Positions 61,571-64,000 of a stretch of DNA of 64,000 bases are shown here, piece after piece. Position numbers and translations under genes: made by a program. The notes under the pieces were generated by a model. That model was given only the letters and a program-made list of their open reading frames with translations, did no database searches and was not told the DNA's origin. How positions within the stretch are numbered: position 1 is the stretch's first letter; each line of letters begins with the position of its first letter. This stretch comes from Cotesia glomerata (lineage: Eukaryota; Arthropoda; Insecta; Hymenoptera; Braconidae): positions 7,787,771 through 7,851,770 of the forward strand of contig NC_058165.1 in assembly GCF_020080835.1 (NCBI RefSeq). The letters run 5' to 3'.

Positions 61571-62475
61571 TTAACTTTCCGCTAAAAATGAAAAATTTTC
61601 GATAATCGGGAAATTATTGGTTTTATCCCGTTTTTCGATAATCGAGTTTTCATCAGGTCTTGATGTTTTAAGGTCCTAGAAAGCTTCCCTGACGATTTTT
61701 AAGATGGTATCTGCATGTCTGTATGTGTGTGTGTGTGTGTGTTTTTCACGTCTGCTCCTGATTACTGCTCTTTTTCAGCAGTTTTTTCTCTTTAAAAGGC
61801 GCTGTGCGTAGGCTGCGACAACTGATCAGTTATCCTCCTGTTCGAGCATGCAGGTCAACAAGCTTGCGGGGAAGTGTGGTGTCTATAATTTCTTCAGTGC
61901 TGCTTCTGTAGTCCTTCCACCGTACATACTCGAAAAACGTATGTTTGGCGTCGTTGATTTGGTCCGGGCAGTATTTGCACGTCGGCGTGCGATGCAGTCC
62001 CATCTTAAAGAGATAGGCGTTGAACTGTCCGTGTCTTGTCAACAGCTGGGTGAGAAAAAAGTCCGTGTCCTCGTGCATCCGAGAAGGCCAGACGTTGATG
62101 TTTGGGATCAGGCGTGCTGTCCATCTGCCCGTCTCCCCTGATGTCCATTAGTCCTGCCACTCATGTAGCGTTTCCTTCTTCATCTTCGCTTTTGCCTCCT
62201 TAGTGTTGTCACCGTTCATTTTAGCATCGTAGAGTTTTGCCCTCTCAAACGTTATAGTTAGTTGATAGGCGCGGCTCATGCTGTGACTAATACAGCCGCT
62301 TTGGAAACCGTGTGGTAGATGCAGGCAACCCTGAGAGCGCCTCGCCACTGCACCGCTGCTATCTTACGCCGGTATGTCTTTTGCTTCAGGATGTCTGCCC
62401 ATATCTCCGCTCCGTACAGCAATACTGCAGGGGTGGCCTTTAGAGTCAACCGTTCTCCTAATTTTTTTTTCAGTG
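61571..62475 (-). mobile_element. (CA)n-bearing element, copy 6, with LINE-derived interior
   Basis: In the minus direction it opens at CACTGAAAAAAAAAATTAGG, AGAACGGTTGACTCTAAAGG, CCACCCCTGCA (62430-62475), then breaks into LINE sequence. After the LINE it resumes with a short TG/CA tract (61723-61742), the GGAAGCTTTCTAGGACC-like block, and ends TTTTTAGCGGAAAGTTAA (61571). The right edge gives TA|CACTGAAAAAA as the family's outer terminus. Thus LINE sequence replaces roughly the first 600 bases of the interior. Confidence 0.75.
61770..62432 (-). pseudogene. R1/Jockey-like LINE reverse transcriptase, C-terminal fragment
   Basis: The 3' part of a non-LTR retrotransposon ORF2, downstream of the RT catalytic core. 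In order on the minus strand: LLYGAEIWADILKQKTYRRK, IAAVQWRGALRVACIYHTVS, a frameshift, ERAKLYDAKMNGDNTKEAKA, HEWQD, an in-frame TAA, WTSGETGRWTARLIPNINVW, then MHEDTDFFLTQLLTRHGQFN, AYLF and a zinc-knuckle-like TCKYC..KHTFFEY where the final Cys is Tyr. These are the usual landmarks of the R1/Jockey-type C-terminus (GRWT..LI, DFFLTQ.LTGHG.F, C-x2-C..H). The RT YxDD core is absent, the copy is 5'-truncated and it is non-functional. Confidence 0.88.
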
Positions 62476-63839
62476 TAGTGACTTACAATGATTATTATTA
62501 TTATTGATAGTAATAAATAATAATAATAATAATTTTTACTGTAATAAAATATGAAAATTAATGGTCATTATAAGTTAAAAAAATTTTATTTTTGGTTTGC
62601 ATGCAAATATCGAGCAAGGTGGTAATGTTGGTCAAACATATTACACATCATATGCCCACACTTACGTACTAGCATTAGTAACTGAGGTTCCCCAGTGTCT
62701 TATGATTCATCTTAAGAACGTGAGAAACACACTCTGCTTCTATTTCTATTTCTAGCCGCGTATTCGTATCGTAGATATAGCACCAACTGACTGTTCCGTT
62801 CTGTCGGTCTGTTTGTCACTGACAATTGCCGAACAACTTTGTTGATGACAGTAAATATTATCTATTTGTACCATCGATCATGAAATCGATAATTATAAGG
62901 TAATAAAGTTACTAATCGATTATTAGTGGCGCGTGAATCTACTCGGTTCTATTTTTGGTGAATATGTTTAGTTAGCAAAATTATTTAAATTCTCATAGTT
63001 AAATTTGTCTACTTCATTCCTATCTTACGCTAAATACCTCAGTGATGACTATTTGGCTATGAAAATATAACGTGGTTATACATATTCTAGTGCTATTAAC
63101 CCTACTACTTACTTACTAGTGTCAAACTTTCATAGTTCGTGCCAACCGGGTCTTTTATTTTCGTTTCAATATTTATTTATAACAATATTTTAACATTCCA
63201 ACTACTTTACTAATTTTTTTCCATTATATGCAATGAATATTAATAATTTTCACCACTTTTCATGTTTAGAAAAAAATTACCTGTGAAAATTAAATAAATG
63301 GTGATGTCATATTTACAAAAAAAAAAAACTATTAAATTTACAGGTTTAAATATGTTAAATTACATAATTAAATAATTAAATCATTTTTTCTCAACATACT
63401 CATATTGCAATCACTCAATCAGTTTGCCAATAAAAAACGATTTAAAAATTATTAATTTTCAAAAAAGTTCAGATTCATTCAATTCTATAGAAATAATTTT
63501 TAAGTTGCAAAAAGTACCTGAAGTATAGTTAAATAAATTTATCTAGAAGTTTACACGCTTATCTTAAATTTCATTATTATTATTATTTTTGCACTTTTGA
63601 TAAATTCCTCGGTTTATTTTGTGTCCTGAAAAATTCACATGATGATGTATATATATATTTTTTTAATTTACTTATCTATGTTGTGGGTGGTCGAATTGTA
63701 GTTTTTTCTAATATTTACAGTTTTACCCTTATCAAAATATACCTGTTAAATTGACATTTATAAAAATTTAATTTTTACATTATAAAAACAGTCAACGTAA
63801 AAATGTTTATTTAACATTTTTAGAAATTTTAATTATCAA
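62476..63839. other. No gene seen
   Basis: Short (TAA)n near 62495-62535. 62640-62830 is of mixed composition. Nothing coding is supported. Confidence 0.35.
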
Positions 63840-64000
63840 TGTTACAATACAACTTGGTTATATTTCTTTCTTTGTTCTATTTACATGAAATATTTAATAT
63901 ATAGATAGAGATATAGATAAAGATATAACTGCCGTAAGATTGAGTAGATCATCCGATGTAACTTATAACCAGATTGTACTGTACTAAGATTTAGTTTGAC
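63840..64000 (-). repeat. Inverted copy of 21.94-22.10 kb, cut by window edge
   Basis: GGTTATATTTCTTTCTTTGT, ATAGATAAAGATATAACTGC, GAGTAGATCATCCGATGTAA, CTTATAACCAG and ACTGTACTAAGATT are the reverse complement of 21940-22105 with few changes. The match runs to the last base, so the repeat continues outside the window. Confidence 0.85.

Overview
The window is AT-rich eukaryotic DNA dominated by transposable elements. It holds a DIRS-type tyrosine-recombinase retrotransposon, a Helitron-like element, an R1/Jockey-like LINE fragment, a cut-and-paste transposon and many foldback/MITE-like elements, along with long (CA)n, (TA)n and (AAT)n microsatellites. This content fits an arthropod nuclear genome, most plausibly an insect such as a parasitoid wasp. 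The species is inference only. I see no bacterial-style operons and no convincing complete host gene, so the window is probably intergenic or intronic.

Layout. 1-15 kb: mostly AT-rich filler with a near-perfect 60-bp-arm hairpin (738-881), copies of a dispersed ~230 bp palindromic repeat, one possible small exon (~6.1 kb), a TA-flanked MITE (6.6 kb) and the first copy of a recurrent element that carries an internal (CA)n tract (7.7-9.1 kb). 15.0-19.4 kb: a nearly complete but decayed DIRS element with inverted terminal repeats, a gag-like ORF, reverse transcriptase/RNase H, tyrosine recombinase and a textbook internal complementary region. 19.5-37.6 kb: dispersed repeats, CpG-rich palindromes, four more copies of the (CA)n element (two of them head to head) and a 1.16 kb foldback. 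37.7-41.6 kb: a 3.9 kb transposon with ~310 bp inverted repeats and a broken transposase-like gene that I cannot assign to a superfamily, interrupted by a 565 bp mariner-type MITE. 43.8-45.3 kb: a GGGCCA-rich tandem array, itself interrupted by a MITE and a spacer with a tRNA-like sequence. 46.8-49.1 kb: a large foldback with another MITE inside it. 50.3-51.8 kb: a Helitron-like element inside a (TA)n microsatellite, carrying a 12-bp minisatellite. 55.4-58.6 kb: nested foldbacks followed by another foldback candidate. 61.6-62.5 kb: a copy of the (CA)n element whose interior is an R1-like LINE fragment.

The recurring theme is repeats inside repeats. Interrupted sequences allow several pre-insertion sites to be reconstructed by reading across, and most show a TA target duplication. 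Several unrelated-looking foldbacks share TA|CAC(T/G)G.. termini, which suggests one transposase source mobilised many of them. All coding regions found belong to mobile elements, and all are visibly broken by stops or frameshifts.
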